A stretch of DNA of 6,229 nt, from positions 1 through 6,229 of the forward strand of contig CAJUOM010000035.1 in the NCBI GenBank assembly GCA_910588255.1. The letters run 5' to 3'. This stretch comes from an uncultured Alphaproteobacteria bacterium (GTDB lineage: Bacteria > Pseudomonadota > Alphaproteobacteria > RUG11792). The notes beneath the pieces are model-generated. The model had not been told where the DNA came from. It saw only the letters and a list, made by a program, of their open reading frames with translations, and searched no databases. The position numbers were made by a program, and so were the translations under genes. Positions 6,184-6,229 of this stretch are shown one piece after another (position 1 is the first letter of the stretch; each line of letters opens with the position of its first letter).

Positions 6184-6229
6184 TGGCGGAGAGGGGGAGA
6201 TTCGAACTCCCGGTACCTTTTGAGTACAC
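6184..6229 (-). tRNA. tRNA-Ser, 3' part only (gene runs off the right edge)
   Basis: Read on the minus strand, the sequence contains a long variable arm with a GTAC/GTAC stem, typical of a class II tRNA. It is followed by a T-arm with stem GGGAG/CTCCC and loop TTCGAAT, then the acceptor strand CCTCTCC, discriminator G and an encoded CCA (6186-6184). The acceptor strand implies a GGAGAGG 5' end, and with the G discriminator and long variable arm this points to serine rather than leucine or tyrosine. The anticodon lies outside the window, so the isoacceptor cannot be named. Confidence 0.9.

Overview
This is an AT-rich bacterial window holding one very large minus-strand gene, an IS630-family insertion sequence just upstream of it, and the 3' end of a tRNA-Ser gene at the right edge. 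The encoded CCA on the tRNA, the Shine-Dalgarno and sigma70-like promoter, and the intact IS630-type element all fit a bacterium. Nothing in the window fixes the genus. The mixture of a large lone gene, an insertion sequence and a tRNA neighbour looks like accessory DNA rather than a core locus.

Layout, left to right. Positions 1-214 are non-coding or nearly so, with one weak hairpin. Positions 215-4884 (minus strand) carry a sacsin/NO VEIN-like protein in two reading frames. Its N-terminal half (2818-4884) has a GHKL (Bergerat-fold) ATPase domain. Its C-terminal half (215-2890) ends in a DUF3883/NOV_C domain with PD-(D/E)xK-nuclease-like residues. The halves are offset by one base at a run of six T (coding strand, + coordinates 2889-2894). 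The downstream half has no ATG until residue 488 and no ribosome-binding site, so the two almost certainly derive from one ~1556-residue protein. That protein is now broken by a frameshift, joined by slippage, or split by a base-calling error. The gene has a recognisable promoter (4924-4952) and Shine-Dalgarno (4894-4899).

Positions 4953-6009 are a 1057-bp IS630-family element with 20-bp terminal inverted repeats (18/20 matching) flanked by TA on both sides. Its transposase keeps the whole DD34E catalytic triad but is interrupted by two amber codons, both where the family normally has Trp. The element sits directly against the -35 box of the ATPase gene, and its TA target duplication supplies the first two bases of that box.

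Positions 6010-6183 contain a small dyad, three tandem 10-bp repeats and the intrinsic terminator of the tRNA gene. A minus-strand tRNA-Ser starts outside the window and ends at 6184.

The most interesting content is the GHKL ATPase-nuclease-like giant protein. It is a plausible, unproven, anti-phage or DNA-handling system in a tRNA-adjacent accessory locus, which has taken an IS insertion at its promoter and has a frame break between its ATPase and nuclease-like halves.
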